Shown: one piece after another, positions 58,797 to 59,447 of the stretch
How positions within the stretch are numbered: the first letter of the stretch is position 1
Layout of the letters: each line of letters opens with the position of its first letter
Assembly (NCBI GenBank): GCA_052148295.1
Contig: JBKQIP010000176.1
Span: forward strand, 1 to 59,447
Origin: Bog-473 sp052148295
Lineage (GTDB): Bacteria; Actinomycetota; Acidimicrobiia; Acidimicrobiales; RAAP-2
Direction of reading: 5' to 3'
Length of the DNA: 59,447 nucleotides
The notes under the pieces: generated by a model
Databases searched by the model: none
Seen by the model: only the letters and a program-made list of their open reading frames with translations
Told to the model about the DNA's origin: nothing
Translations under genes and position numbers: made by a program

Positions 58797-59198
58797 CTAG
58801 CGCGGCCGATTCTCGGTGCCCATTCCCGCCGTCACGAAAAGAGCAGTCGCTATCCCCTCCACGTCTGCGGTATGCCAAACGCCGCGGGGATTGATTGCCG
58901 CCTCACCCTCGTTGAGTACGACCGAGTGAATCTGTCCCTGGACGTCCTGATGGAGATCGATCGTGCCCTCAATGCACAGAACCAGCTCTTCTCCGTTTGG
59001 GTGCACTTCCCAGGACTCCCACGATTCGGTGAACTTGTGCATCGAGACGAGACGGCCCTCGATGCCGTCGGAAGAGGTCTTCACTCCATAGCGCTCGTAC
59101 CACTCAGGTTCGCCGGTGAACTGATCAAGAGGAACTACGGTTGCTCCGAGACCCAAGTGGACCGGATGGGTGTGAAGGTTGAAGCCGGAGACATCCAT
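58797..59198 (-). CDS. Cupin-domain protein
   Basis: 133 residues forming a single cupin barrel. The first metal-binding motif is degenerate (WEVHPNGEELVLCIEGTIDL, with H and E present), and the second motif NPRGVWHTADVEG keeps its histidine. The ATG at 59198 is preferred: a 12-bp palindrome and a -10-like CACATT lie just upstream. Role unknown; binding of a small ligand or a metal-dependent isomerase or dioxygenase activity is possible. Confidence 0.82.
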   Translation of the reverse strand: MDVSGFNLHTHPVHLGLGATVVPLDQFTGEPEWYERYGVKTSSDGIEGRLVSMHKFTESWESWEVHPNGEELVLCIEGTIDLHQDVQGQIHSVVLNEGEAAINPRGVWHTADVEGIATALFVTAGMGTENRPR

Positions 59199-59205
59199 GA
59201 CGACA

Positions 59206-59218
59206 AATGTGATCACAT
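59206..59218. promoter_or_regulatory. Palindromic operator over cupin -10
   Basis: ATGTGATCACAT (59207-59218) is a perfect 12-bp palindrome. On the minus strand CACATT (59211-59206) ends 7 bases before the cupin ATG, so the palindrome covers the putative -10. Its half-site TGTGA resembles Crp-type half-sites, but without the usual 6-base spacer. Confidence 0.5.
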
Positions 59219-59351
59219 CACAGAGTCGTTGTCGACCGTGGATCACGGGCGAGCGCTGCCCACCCCTGAGATGAAGTCTCCTGCCCGAGGCGCTCGAGCA
59301 CCGAGCGGGCATGTGTCCCCAGGGCAACAGCGAGGGGCCATGGCGCCGGAC

Positions 59352-59447
59352 TCACGAACCGCTCAGGTACAAGAAGCCGTACCCCTCGTCGCGCGCCATC
59401 ACCCCGGCCTCTGCGAGTGCCGCGTCCCAGTCCCCTCGCACGGCCGG
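59352..59447 (-). CDS. C-terminal end of a CDS cut by the window edge
   Basis: A minus-strand frame enters from the right edge and ends at TGA (59354-59352). The visible 31 residues end with DWDAALAEAGVMARDEGYGF then LYLSGS. The composition is protein-like and the frame is open to the edge. The family cannot be named from so short a piece. It is followed by about 150 bases before the cupin start. Confidence 0.45.
   Translation of the reverse strand, partial: PAVRGDWDAALAEAGVMARDEGYGFLYLSGS

Overview
The window is high-GC DNA from an actinobacterium. The evidence is the gene families: DUF3040, the TIGR03083/TIGR03085 mycothiol-linked DinB-type folds, MptB-like mannosyltransferase, the short pyrF form, SCO6745- and DUF5937/ArsR-type proteins. 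Many genes also have a -10-like hexamer ending exactly 6 nt before a GTG/ATG, the layout of leaderless transcripts. The mix (SqdB, EgtB/EgtD, sulfotransferase/SDR/P450 lipid-type genes, MptB without other mycolic-acid genes) would fit an environmental lineage such as Acidimicrobiia, but that placement is inference. No rRNA, tRNA, CRISPR array, prophage or insertion sequence was recognised.

Layout. 0.3-4.7 kb, minus: SDR, lipoate-ligase-like protein, HNH nuclease, small conserved protein, ROK kinase, DUF3040 and LapA-like membrane proteins. 4.7-8.2 kb, plus: acyl-CoA synthetase, low-molecular-weight phosphatase, CapA-like protein. 8.3-10.6 kb: divergent GH4 glycosidase and BadF-type sugar kinase sharing a 23-bp gap, then a glycerophosphodiesterase remnant. 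10.8-15.3 kb, minus: hydrolase, membrane protein, and a MarR regulator with a drug-type MFS exporter that carries its own MarR-like tail. 15.7-21.1 kb: nitronate monooxygenase, thioesterase/MsrA pair, and ferredoxin - 19-copy heptamer array - PadR - ABC exporter. 21.1-33.2 kb: envelope and redox block with a GT39-like enzyme, PAP2/Aur1-like enzyme, the ergothioneine pair egtB-egtD, a YfhO-family membrane protein downstream of a UDP-sulfoquinovose synthase (sqdB), and divergent MptB.

33.2-38.4 kb, minus: thioredoxin-like protein, NTF2-like, EthD, SDR, an internally deleted SDR, and a phosphonate monoester hydrolase/sulfatase. 38.4-46.0 kb: small protein, ArsR-type regulator, cytochrome P450, pyrF, then a tightly coupled thioesterase-SDR-sulfotransferase-DUF1214 operon. 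46.3-59.4 kb: mostly single-gene units (cNMP-binding protein, GH15, DUF427, a frameshifted methyltransferase, NTF2-like, GNAT, YoaK, truncated GNAT, EEP phosphatase, small proteins, APH-like kinase, TIGR03085, beta-lactamase-like hydrolase, SCO6745-like, cupin and a cut-off CDS at the edge).

Most notable: sqdB next to a YfhO-type GT-C protein with no lipid-type sulfoquinovosyltransferase in view; the U-free heptamer array forming the padR leader; an interrupted 12-bp inverted repeat around the ferredoxin promoter; the repeated leaderless-promoter geometry; and four degraded genes (GDPD, SDR, methyltransferase, GNAT). No wholly new multi-gene system could be demonstrated from sequence alone.
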